From Candidatus Neomicrothrix sp. UBA4742 (GTDB lineage: Bacteria > Actinomycetota > Acidimicrobiia > Acidimicrobiales > Acidimicrobilacustridaceae): a stretch of DNA of 20,838 nucleotides. The DNA lies in the NCBI GenBank assembly GCA_002403895.1, contig DHIQ01000116.1, forward strand, positions 1-20,838, given 5' to 3'. Below are positions 13,993 to 20,838 of the stretch, piece by piece (the first letter of the stretch is position 1; each line of letters begins with the position of its first letter). A program made the translations under genes and the position numbers. The notes under the pieces were generated by a model. The model was given only the letters and a program-made list of their open reading frames with translations. It was not told the DNA's origin and did not search any database.

Positions 13993-13998
13993 GGCCCC

Positions 13999-15408
13999 AT
14001 GGAAGACGAGTTCGACTTCGAGCCCCGCATGAGCGACGCCGACGCCCTGATGTGGAACATCGAAAAGGATCCGCTGCTGCGCAGCACCATCACGACCGTG
14101 CTGCTGTTCGATCGACCCCTCGATCCTGAACGCTTCCGGCGGCGCATGGACCGGGTCAGTCGGCTCGTGCCCCGCCTGCGCCAGCGGGTCCGGGGCCACG
14201 CCATGTCGGTGGCGCCACCACGGTGGGACGTCGATCCAAACTTCGACCTCGACTACCACCTGCGCTTCATGCGCGCCGTCGGCGCCGGCACCCTCCGCGA
14301 GGTGTTCAACATCGCCGAGCCCATCGCCATGCAGGGCTTCGACCGGGCCCGGCCGCTGTGGGAGTTCACGGTCGTCGAGGGGCTCGACGATGACCGCTCG
14401 GCCCTCATCACCAAAATCCATCACGCCATCACCGACGGGGTCGGTGGGGTGAAGCTCATGATGGAGATGCTCGACCTGGAGGCCGAGGGAGCCGAGAGCG
14501 AAGAGCGCGAGCGGCACCTCCCGCCCGCGCCGGAGCCCGTCACCGTCACCGAATCCCGGCGCATGGCCGACGCCATGAGCTACGAGGGCCGGCGTCAGTT
14601 CGCCAACGCCTCCCGGCTCATCGGCTCGTTACTCTCCGAGGCCGGCAAGCTGCGGGCCGACCCCCTGGGAGTCGGGATGGACGTGCTCACCACGGCCGGG
14701 TCGGTGGTGAAGATGGTAAGCCCCGCCGGCGAGCCGCTGAGTCCGCTCATGCGGGACCGATCCCTCAGCGTGCGATTCGACACGCTGCAGGTGGCCATCG
14801 GGCCGCTCAAGCGAGCCTCGAAGCTGGTGGGAGGGCGGCTCAACGACGGCTTCGTCGGCGGCGTCACCGGCGGCCTGTTCCGCTACCACCGCGAGATGGG
14901 CATGAAGGTCGATCAGCTGCGCATGACGATGCCCATCAACATCCGCACCTCGGCCACCGCCGGGCTCGCCGGCAACCAGTTCGCCCCCGCCCGTTTCGCC
15001 GTGCCGGTCAGCATCGAGGACCCAATCGCCCGCATGAACGCGGTGCGCGAGCTGATGGAGGCGCAACGAGCCGAGCCCGCATTGGCCCTCACCGACACCC
15101 TGGCCGGGATCCTCAACCGCCTGCCAGCCACGGCGACGACGGGGATCTTCGGTGCGATGCTGCGGGGCATCGACTTCGTGACCAGCAACGTGCCCGGTCC
15201 GCCGGTTCCGGTGTTCCTGGCCGGTGCCCGGCTGGAGCGCCAGATCGCGTTCGGTCCCATGACCGGCTCCGCCGCCAACATCACCCTGCTGTCCTACATC
15301 GATGACCTGAATATTGGGGTGAACACCGATCCGGTGGCGGTGACCGACCCCGAGCTGTTCCTCGACTGCCTGCGGGACTCGTTCGAGGAGATCACCAAGC
15401 TCGTCTAA
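13999..15408 (+). CDS. Wax ester synthase / acyl-CoA:diacylglycerol acyltransferase (WS/DGAT)
   Basis: Transfers acyl groups from acyl-CoA to fatty alcohols or diacylglycerol, making storage wax esters or triacylglycerol at the membrane. The 469-residue protein begins near the family's D-A-LMW motif (MSDADALMWNIEKD, 11-24). It carries the active-site HHxxxDG as HHAITDG (141-147) and the upstream PLWEFTVVEGL (119-129). The C-terminal half has RMTMPINIRTS, NQFAPARFAVPV, SNVPGPPVPVFLAG and a final FxDCLRDSFEEI helix. Length is typical (about 450-480). The usual N-D-V motif at the start of the second half is NDGFVGGVTGGL here, a mild variant. It is divergent from the SDR/MaoC operon across a 159-bp gap with a leaderless promoter. 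Co-location of acyl-CoA breakdown and storage genes may reflect lipid cycling. Confidence 0.93.
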   Translation: MEDEFDFEPRMSDADALMWNIEKDPLLRSTITTVLLFDRPLDPERFRRRMDRVSRLVPRLRQRVRGHAMSVAPPRWDVDPNFDLDYHLRFMRAVGAGTLREVFNIAEPIAMQGFDRARPLWEFTVVEGLDDDRSALITKIHHAITDGVGGVKLMMEMLDLEAEGAESEERERHLPPAPEPVTVTESRRMADAMSYEGRRQFANASRLIGSLLSEAGKLRADPLGVGMDVLTTAGSVVKMVSPAGEPLSPLMRDRSLSVRFDTLQVAIGPLKRASKLVGGRLNDGFVGGVTGGLFRYHREMGMKVDQLRMTMPINIRTSATAGLAGNQFAPARFAVPVSIEDPIARMNAVRELMEAQRAEPALALTDTLAGILNRLPATATTGIFGAMLRGIDFVTSNVPGPPVPVFLAGARLERQIAFGPMTGSAANITLLSYIDDLNIGVNTDPVAVTDPELFLDCLRDSFEEITKLV

Positions 15409-15409
15409 G

Positions 15410-15443
15410 CCGGCCGGCCCCGGCCGGACCATCACCGTTTTTT
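15410..15443 (+). terminator. Probable terminator after the WS/DGAT gene
   Basis: CCGGCC (15410-15415) and GGCCGG (15422-15427) form a GC-only stem with a 6-nt loop right after the stop codon. A run of six T (15438-15443) follows 10 nt later. The T-run is farther from the stem than in classic intrinsic terminators. It lies in a convergent 94-bp gap. Confidence 0.5.
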
Positions 15444-15502
15444 GACCCCCCGGTTCTGCCCGCTCAGTCGGCAAGAACGACGCCGAATCGTGGGGGAAGG
15501 AT

Positions 15503-16411
15503 TCAGGTGGGCCGGATCTCGGCGGCCAGCGCGGCCAGGATGGCGTCAGCCTCGGTGAACAGCATCAAGTGGTCGCCCTCGGCCACGACCTCGAGGCGGC
15601 CATCGGCCACGATGCGGCAGAGGAACTCGGCGTGGTGCACCGGGACCTCGGCGTCTCGGCCCCCGTGCCAGATCCGCACTGGCGCACCCACGTCACCCAC
15701 CGGGAACCCCCATGGGCGCACGATGAGGCGCAAATCCTCGGCCGGACCGGCCGCCCCCGGCCGCAGCGCCTCCCGCACGGCCCCGACGGGGTCGAGGCCC
15801 GGGCCGTCGGCAGCCTCAGCGGGGGCCTTGGGGTCGGAGCGATCGGCAGGAACCCGGAGACCGAGGACGGCAGCACCGGCCCGTGGCGTCCTCAGCAAGA
15901 GGGCCCGCAGCACCGCGAAGCCGGCCCGGCTCACCAGTGGCGCGGAACGGGCCAGCCCGTCGAAGGCGCGTTCGGGCAGGGGGACGCCGTGGTAGGCCCC
16001 GGGACGGTCCGGTGGCCCCCAGGCACTGACCAGGCCGACGACGGTCACCCGGGTCGGCAATTGCTGGGCGGTGACCAGGGCGTAGGGCGCTCCTCCGGAG
16101 AAGCCGAGCACCCCGAAGCGACCGAGGCCGAGCTGATCGGCCAGCTCGGCCACGTCGGCCGGCCAGTCGACCACGGCCCGTCCCGGTTGCGGGCTGGACC
16201 GGCCGTGACCAGGGCGGTCAGGGGCGATGAGCCGCCAGCCGCTCCGCCGCGCCGATTCGTCCAGCCAAAAGGCATCGAGGCGTGAGCTCGGGGTGCCATG
16301 GAACATCAGGAGCGGTTCGCCGCCGAGGTCCCCAACCTCCGCGTAGCCCAGCACGCGTCCGTCGGCCAGGGTCACGCCGCGGTTGAAGCGCTCAGGGAGG
16401 GACGGCAACAT
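15503..16411 (-). CDS. Alpha/beta-fold hydrolase
   Basis: Serine hydrolase of the alpha/beta superfamily with unknown substrate. The 302-residue protein has the oxyanion-side motif MFHGTPSSR (36-44), DRPGHGRSS (65-73), the nucleophile elbow GFSGGAPYAL (S105), the acid WHGGRDAEVP (D253) and the histidine EGDHLMLF (H281). A cap region of about 100 residues (about 130-235) between strand 6 and the acid is Ala/Pro/Arg-rich. Start: ATG 16411 with GGAG about 5 nt upstream. TACCAT about 30 nt upstream is a possible -10. It is the last gene of a leftward set with the MFS transporter (86-nt gap). The HGTPSSR form is common in esterase/epoxide-hydrolase-like proteins of actinobacteria. No more specific name is justified. 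Confidence 0.85.
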   Translation of the reverse strand: MLPSLPERFNRGVTLADGRVLGYAEVGDLGGEPLLMFHGTPSSRLDAFWLDESARRSGWRLIAPDRPGHGRSSPQPGRAVVDWPADVAELADQLGLGRFGVLGFSGGAPYALVTAQQLPTRVTVVGLVSAWGPPDRPGAYHGVPLPERAFDGLARSAPLVSRAGFAVLRALLLRTPRAGAAVLGLRVPADRSDPKAPAEAADGPGLDPVGAVREALRPGAAGPAEDLRLIVRPWGFPVGDVGAPVRIWHGGRDAEVPVHHAEFLCRIVADGRLEVVAEGDHLMLFTEADAILAALAAEIRPT

Positions 16412-16497
16412 AGGGTCTCCGACTCAGAAACTGGCCCATGGTACGGTCAGCACGCCGGCAACGTTTGGTGAGATGCGACGATGAGTCCAGGTTCGTG

Positions 16498-17757
16498 TCA
16501 GGCGACGGGCAGCTCGCCGTCGGGGTCGGCTTCGTGACTGCTCAACCGCCACGTCGTGAACCTGGGCATGCACCGCCCAATCAGCACGGCGCCGGCGATG
16601 CAGGCCAGTCCACCGGACACCACCGAGAACGTCGGCGAAGTGAGTCCAGCCACGAGGCCGGCCTCGGCGTCGCCCACCCGAGGCCCACCGGTCACCACCG
16701 CGATGTGGACCGATGACAACCGGCCCCGCAGCCGGTCGGGCACGCTCAGCTGGAGAATGGTGTTGCGGAACACGGCGGAGATGACATCGGCGGCTCCGGC
16801 CAGGGCCAGGAACAACAGCGCCAGCGGCACGGACGAGGTGAGGCCAAAGAGGGCGATCGACCCGCCCCAGGCCATGACGGCCACGATCGTGGCCCGGCCT
16901 TGGCGGTCCACCCGAGACACCCAGCCCGACGTGAGGGCCCCCACGATCGCCCCCGCGCCCGGGGCGGCATAGAGCAGCCCGACCGCAGCCGCCCCCCCGC
17001 CGTAGACGGTGGTGCCCAGCGCGGGGAACAGGGCCCGGGGCATGCCGAACACCATGGCGTTGATGTCGATGAGAAACGAGCCCTGCAACGCCTGGCGACC
17101 CTTCAAGAACCGGACGCCCTCCACGATGGACGACGCGCTGGCCCGGGTTCCCCCGCCCTCGGGCCGCATAGGACGCATGGCCAACAGCGCGGCGATGGCG
17201 GTGAGGAAGGAGAATGTGTCCACCCAAAATGCCGAGGACACACTCACCTTGGCGATGAGCAGACCACCCAGCGCGGGTCCGACCACGATCGAGAGTTGCA
17301 ACAGCAACTGGTTGAGAGCGACCGCCGCGGGAAGGTCCGCCGGGCTCACCAGGGAGGGGGTGGCGGCGCTGCGGGTGGGGCGGTCCAGACCAAAGAACGC
17401 GGCCTGCAACGCGGTCAGGACGAAGATCAGCCATACCTGGGGATGGCTGAGCATGGCGTTGATGGCGAGGCCGAGGCTCGTGGCGCCCACCAGCACCTGG
17501 GCCAGCAGCAGGATCTTGCGCCGGTCGTAAGCGTCGGCGAACGCGCCGCCGATCAGTGACCCGGCGATGAGGGGGACCACCGCCACGAGACCGAGGAGCC
17601 CGACCATGACCGACGAACGGGTCAGCAGGTACACCTGATAGGGGGCGGCCACGACCGTGATCTGGCTCCCGATGCTGGAAACGACTTGCCCCGAATACAG
17701 CAGCCGGAACTGGGGCGACTCGCGCAGAGGGCGCACATCGACGAAGAACTTGGCCAC
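16498..17757 (-). CDS. MFS transporter, EntS/MFS_3-like exporter
   Basis: Major facilitator with about 12 membrane segments, probably a proton-driven exporter. The 419-residue protein starts at a GTG and opens with a short cytoplasmic VDVRPLRESPQFRLLYSGQVVSSIGSQITVVAAPYQVYLLT, which is the standard start of the MFS_3 (enterobactin exporter EntS-like) family. The loop motif GGAFADAYDRRKILLLAQ (about 70-87) is the MFS A-motif. DRPTRSAATPSLV (about 123-135) follows helix 4, and a second A-like loop, SGWVSRVDRQGRATI, lies in the C-terminal half, followed by NTILQLSVPDRLRGRLSSV. EntS-like proteins export siderophores or act as drug pumps, but no siderophore genes are present. It lies 45 nt downstream of the arylsulfatase stop, on the same strand. 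Its substrate is unknown. Confidence 0.9.
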   Translation of the reverse strand: MAKFFVDVRPLRESPQFRLLYSGQVVSSIGSQITVVAAPYQVYLLTRSSVMVGLLGLVAVVPLIAGSLIGGAFADAYDRRKILLLAQVLVGATSLGLAINAMLSHPQVWLIFVLTALQAAFFGLDRPTRSAATPSLVSPADLPAAVALNQLLLQLSIVVGPALGGLLIAKVSVSSAFWVDTFSFLTAIAALLAMRPMRPEGGGTRASASSIVEGVRFLKGRQALQGSFLIDINAMVFGMPRALFPALGTTVYGGGAAAVGLLYAAPGAGAIVGALTSGWVSRVDRQGRATIVAVMAWGGSIALFGLTSSVPLALLFLALAGAADVISAVFRNTILQLSVPDRLRGRLSSVHIAVVTGGPRVGDAEAGLVAGLTSPTFSVVSGGLACIAGAVLIGRCMPRFTTWRLSSHEADPDGELPVA

Positions 17758-17802
17758 GCAAGAGTCTGGCCCCGCCCGTCGCGCCTCCCCACACTCCGGT
17801 GC

Positions 17803-20073
17803 TTACTGAATGGCCATGCCCGCGGCGGCTTCGCCGCTCGGGTCCCGGTAGGGGCGACCGTCGGGCTCGAACACCACCCGGCCCAGGGCACCGTCGGTGA
17901 ACGGGAACCGCCCCGAGTAGGCCGGCGATACGGCCGAGCCTCGCTGGCTACCCACGCTGAACCCGGCGACGCCGTAGGTCACCCGCGTCGTCCTGGCCAC
18001 GTGCCCCTGGCCGACCAGAACGTCGCCGTAGAAGAGGGCCACGTCCCCTTCGAACCGACCGGTGGGTGTGAACTCGACGCGCACCGTGACTGGGCCCGGT
18101 GGAAGGTCCACCTCGGCCGGGACCGTCGTCAGCGACGACCCGAGATGGTTGTAGGCGTACTGCAGCCGGCCATCCTTCACGAAGATCACGTACCCGCCCG
18201 AGGCGCTGCCATGCGTGGCGATCACGCCCTCGCACCCGTCGTCGGGCACCGTGAGCTGGGCCGCAGCCCGCCACCCTCGATTGCGCAGCCTGGGGGCGGC
18301 GACCTCGGGCAGGCTGCCGGTCCCGGAGTAGAACTCGTAGTGCTCGCGGCGGTAGCGAGAGTCAGCCCCCTGAGGCATGTTGGTCAGGGGTAACACGTTG
18401 TGCGCCTCGGCCTCGCTCCACCACAACTCGACCATCTCGGCCAGCTTGTCGGGACGTTGGGCGGCCAGGTTCACCGTCTCGGAGAAGTCCTCGGCAACGT
18501 GGTACAGGTCCCACTCGTCCTCGTCGAACGGGCGGAACGGGTCCGACCCGTCATAGGCGGCGAACGGCATGGGATGGAACACGACCGCCTTCCAGCCATC
18601 GTGGTACATCGCCCGAGACCCGAGCATCTCGTAGTACTGGGTGGTGTGGGTGCTGGCCGCGTCGGCATCGTCGAACGTGTGGGTGAAGGTCGTTCCTTCA
18701 ATGGGGCTCTGGGGCACCCCGTCCAACTCGGTGGGGGGCGTCAGCCCGATGGCGTCGAGCAGCGTGGGCAGCACGTCGATGGCGTGTACGTACTGATGTC
18801 GGGTCTCACCCGGCGCGCCCAGGCGGGCGGGCCAATGCACGATGAGCGGATCGGTGACCCCACCCTCATACGTCTCCCGCTTCCACCGCTGCAGCGGGCA
18901 GTTCCCGGCCCACGCCCACCCCCAGGGGTAGTGATTGTGGGCATCGGGGCCACCCAGCAGGTCGATGCGGGCCAGGTTCTCGTCCAGCGACTCGGGCTCG
19001 AAGTTGAAGAAGTAGGTCTCGTTGAACGATCCCTTGGGCCCGCCCTCCGAACTGGCTCCGTTGTCACTCATGACCAGCACGACGGTGTTGTCCAGCTCAC
19101 CGAGTTCGTCGATGAAGTCGATGACCCGGCCCACCTGGGCGTCGGTGTGTTCCAGGAAGCCGGCGTAGACCTCCATCATGCGGGCGTAGAGACGACGCTC
19201 GTCAGCCGTCACGGTGTCCCACGCCGGAACCCAGTGGGGCCGGTCGCTCAGCGCGGTTCCCTCGGGCAGCAAGCCCGACGCCGTCTGGCGGGCGAAGATC
19301 TCGTCGCGCCACGCATCCCAGCCCTGATCGAACTGACCCCGGTAGCGGTCGATGTAAGCCTGAGGCGCCTGATGGGGAGAATGACACGCACCCGGGGCGA
19401 AATAGGTGAAGAACGGTCGATCCGACACGGCCCGCAGGTCCTTCAGGAACCCGATGGCGTGGTCGGCCAGGTCCTCGGTGAGGTGGTAGCCCTCTTCGGG
19501 GGTGCGGGGCGGGTCGATCTGGTGGTTGTCGTGCACCAGATCGGGGTGGTACTGGTCCGTCTCGCCCCACAGGAACCCGTAGAAGCGCTCGAAGCCCTGA
19601 CCCAGGGGCCACCGATCGCGCGGCCCACCGGGGGTCATCTCCCCCGCGGGGGCGATGTGCCACTTGCCCAGCGCGAACGTGGCGTACCCCTCCGCCTTCA
19701 GCATGGCGGAGATGAAACCGTTCGACTTCGGGATGCGGGCGTCGTATCCCGGGAAGCCGCTGGCGAACTCGACGATGCGACCCATCCCGTTGGTGTGGTG
19801 GTTGCGGCCGGTCATCAGCGCAGCACGCGTCGGTGAGCACAACGACGTGGTGTGGAAGTTGCTGTAGCGCAGACCCCCGGCCGCCAGTCGGTCGAACGTG
19901 GGGGTGGCGATATCCGATCCGTAGCAACCGAACTGGGCGTAGCCCACGTCGTCGAGCAGCACCACCACGACGTTGGGGGCGCCGGCCGGGCCATGGTTCA
20001 GCTCTGGCCACCATGGCGTTGATTCGTCAAAGGTCCGTCCCACCGTTCCCTGATATGGCTCGTCGGTCGGCAC
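17803..20073 (-). CDS. Large arylsulfatase (formylglycine-dependent sulfatase), no signal peptide
   Basis: Hydrolyses sulfate esters, releasing inorganic sulfate. The 756-residue protein has the N-terminal metal-binding VVVVLLDDVGYAQFGCYGS (35-53), and the formylglycine motif C-S-P-T-R (79-83) in TSLCSPTRAALMTG. Further catalytic segments are GKWHIAP, PFFTYFAPGACHSPHQAP and VLVMSDNGASSEGG. A beta-rich C-terminal domain of about 200 residues starts near NRGWRAAAQ. Length and layout match the about 780-residue AtsA/AtsD-type arylsulfatases of mycobacteria. There is no secretion signal, so the enzyme should act in the cytoplasm. A GTG at 20073 has GGGGGAA 4-5 nt upstream. A Cys-type sulfatase needs a formylglycine-generating enzyme, and none is in the window. 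With cysDNC and cysQ in the same region it suggests organosulfate scavenging. Confidence 0.93.
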   Translation of the reverse strand: MPTDEPYQGTVGRTFDESTPWWPELNHGPAGAPNVVVVLLDDVGYAQFGCYGSDIATPTFDRLAAGGLRYSNFHTTSLCSPTRAALMTGRNHHTNGMGRIVEFASGFPGYDARIPKSNGFISAMLKAEGYATFALGKWHIAPAGEMTPGGPRDRWPLGQGFERFYGFLWGETDQYHPDLVHDNHQIDPPRTPEEGYHLTEDLADHAIGFLKDLRAVSDRPFFTYFAPGACHSPHQAPQAYIDRYRGQFDQGWDAWRDEIFARQTASGLLPEGTALSDRPHWVPAWDTVTADERRLYARMMEVYAGFLEHTDAQVGRVIDFIDELGELDNTVVLVMSDNGASSEGGPKGSFNETYFFNFEPESLDENLARIDLLGGPDAHNHYPWGWAWAGNCPLQRWKRETYEGGVTDPLIVHWPARLGAPGETRHQYVHAIDVLPTLLDAIGLTPPTELDGVPQSPIEGTTFTHTFDDADAASTHTTQYYEMLGSRAMYHDGWKAVVFHPMPFAAYDGSDPFRPFDEDEWDLYHVAEDFSETVNLAAQRPDKLAEMVELWWSEAEAHNVLPLTNMPQGADSRYRREHYEFYSGTGSLPEVAAPRLRNRGWRAAAQLTVPDDGCEGVIATHGSASGGYVIFVKDGRLQYAYNHLGSSLTTVPAEVDLPPGPVTVRVEFTPTGRFEGDVALFYGDVLVGQGHVARTTRVTYGVAGFSVGSQRGSAVSPAYSGRFPFTDGALGRVVFEPDGRPYRDPSGEAAAGMAIQ

Positions 20074-20109
20074 TGGTTCCCCCTGGGTCGCGACTGTGGA
20101 GGGCCCGAT

Positions 20110-20793
20110 TCACGCCGGACCGTTGTGAGCGACGATACGCCGCATCACCTCCAGTTCGCCGGGGGAAAGGTTCGCGTCGTGGCTGCGGTACTCCAACGCG
20201 GCCGAGAGCGACGCGACCGCCGCGTCTCGACCAGCAGCGTGCAGGAACGAACGGACCAGAACCCGCCGCAAGGTGGTCACCAGGACCCACTCGACCGGCG
20301 AGGTGTCCGTCTGACCGGCCGCCAGCAGCAACCAGGTCACGGCCACGTCCGCGCCGGGCGGACCCTGCACGGCGTTCGTCCAGTCGATGACGACCGGACC
20401 ATCTGGGCCGAGCAGCACGTTGCCCGGGTGCAGATCGCCGTGGAGGAGTGCCGGGCCGGGTCCGAACGACTCTCGCAGGCCGGGCGGCGCCGGCAGTCGG
20501 TGCAACCAGCCGTGAAGGTCGGCGAGCAGTGTGGCGTGGGACCGTACCCGCCAGGGATGGGCCACCAGATCGTCGAGCATGGACACCCCGTCGATCCGGG
20601 CCATCACCAGGCCCTCGTCTCCCACGTCGACGACCGCAGGGCAAGGAAAGCCATGGTCGACGACCCACCTCATGAGCTCGGCCTCGCCCACCATGGATCG
20701 GGGGACTCGGGGCCGGCGAAGGACGAGACCGGGCCCGTAGTCAAGGATCTCCGTGTCGCGCCCTTGGGCAATCACCCGATCCGCTCCGCTCAC
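20110..20793 (-). CDS. APH-like phosphotransferase family protein
   Basis: Protein-kinase-like phosphotransferase of the aminoglycoside phosphotransferase (APH)/choline kinase superfamily. From GTG 20793 it has 227 residues. It shows a short N-lobe (VIAQGRDTEILDYGPGLVLRRPR), GLVMARIDGVSMLDDL in the hinge region, the catalytic loop LLHGDLHPGNVLLG (117-130) and the metal site VVIDWTNA (D137). The C-terminal tail is mainly helical. It is shorter than most APH enzymes (about 260-340), mainly because the N-lobe is compact. The frame continues upstream to a TTG at 20835, but those residues are low in complexity. CATACT ends 6 nt before GTG 20793, giving the same leaderless spacing as at nucS. A role in antibiotic resistance is not supported. 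It lies 36 nt upstream of the arylsulfatase, same strand, so co-transcription is plausible. Confidence 0.8.
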   Translation of the reverse strand: MSGADRVIAQGRDTEILDYGPGLVLRRPRVPRSMVGEAELMRWVVDHGFPCPAVVDVGDEGLVMARIDGVSMLDDLVAHPWRVRSHATLLADLHGWLHRLPAPPGLRESFGPGPALLHGDLHPGNVLLGPDGPVVIDWTNAVQGPPGADVAVTWLLLAAGQTDTSPVEWVLVTTLRRVLVRSFLHAAGRDAAVASLSAALEYRSHDANLSPGELEVMRRIVAHNGPA

Positions 20794-20838
20794 GCGACCA
20801 GTATGTCCAGATGGGCCATGCCGAGCCGCTCCCAATCC

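Noticed and set aside
18400..19836. Long open frame on the plus strand opposite the arylsulfatase gene
   Set aside because: Antisense to a gene with intact catalytic motifs; the translation is rich in Gly/Arg/Val without any recognisable domain, as expected from GC-rich shadow frames.
20110..20793. Aminoglycoside resistance gene
   Set aside because: Only superfamily-level motifs; short N-lobe and housekeeping context give no support for drug modification.
1..20838. tRNA, rRNA, CRISPR arrays, prophage or defence modules
   Set aside because: No T-arm consensus or clover-leaf, no regularly spaced repeats, and no phage, toxin-antitoxin or restriction genes were recognised on reading both strands by eye.

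Overview
The window is GC-rich, densely coded DNA that reads as the chromosome of a high-GC actinobacterium. Evidence for this is an EndoMS/NucS-type mismatch endonuclease, a wax ester synthase/diacylglycerol acyltransferase (WS/DGAT), frequent GTG starts, and TANNNT boxes placed six bases before start codons as in leaderless actinobacterial transcription. The gene mix (class III CoA transferase, crotonase, several SDRs, MaoC hydratase, WS/DGAT, arylsulfatase) suggests an Acidimicrobiia-like or mycobacteria-like lipid-degrading lineage. That placement is inference: there is no rRNA or marker tree here.

Layout. Positions 1-1492 (+): the 3' part of an EttA-type ABC-F ATPase, then a small two-helix membrane protein. 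Positions 1531-4394 (-): a complete sulfate-activation operon, cysD-cysN-cysC. Positions 4460-6102 (+): a divergent cysQ-like PAP phosphatase followed by a crotonase. Positions 6310-7975 (-): a degenerate STAS-domain protein and a class III CoA transferase. Positions 7993-11869 (+): an ABC1/UbiB-family kinase-like protein, nucS, an SDR and a small GYD-like protein. Positions 11906-12061 (-): a decayed remnant of an IS6-family transposase. Positions 12072-13839 (-): a MaoC hydratase and an SDR that together look like a split peroxisomal-type multifunctional enzyme 2. Positions 13999-15408 (+): WS/DGAT. Positions 15503 to the right edge (-): alpha/beta hydrolase, MFS transporter, large cytoplasmic-type arylsulfatase and an APH-like phosphotransferase, probably co-directional in one or two operons.

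How the genes may work together. CysD/CysN make APS from sulfate and ATP, CysC makes PAPS, and the divergent CysQ would remove the by-product PAP. The arylsulfatase 13 kb away could release sulfate from organic sulfate esters. The CoA transferase, crotonase, SDRs and MaoC hydratase are acyl-CoA beta-oxidation-type enzymes, and WS/DGAT would store acyl groups as neutral lipid.

No clearly new multi-gene system was found. The most interesting details are a duplicated cysD 3' end that forms a 25-codon ORF bridging cysD and cysN, a frameshifted IS6 transposase relic, a STAS protein that has lost its usual phosphorylation site, and a repeated leaderless-promoter layout.
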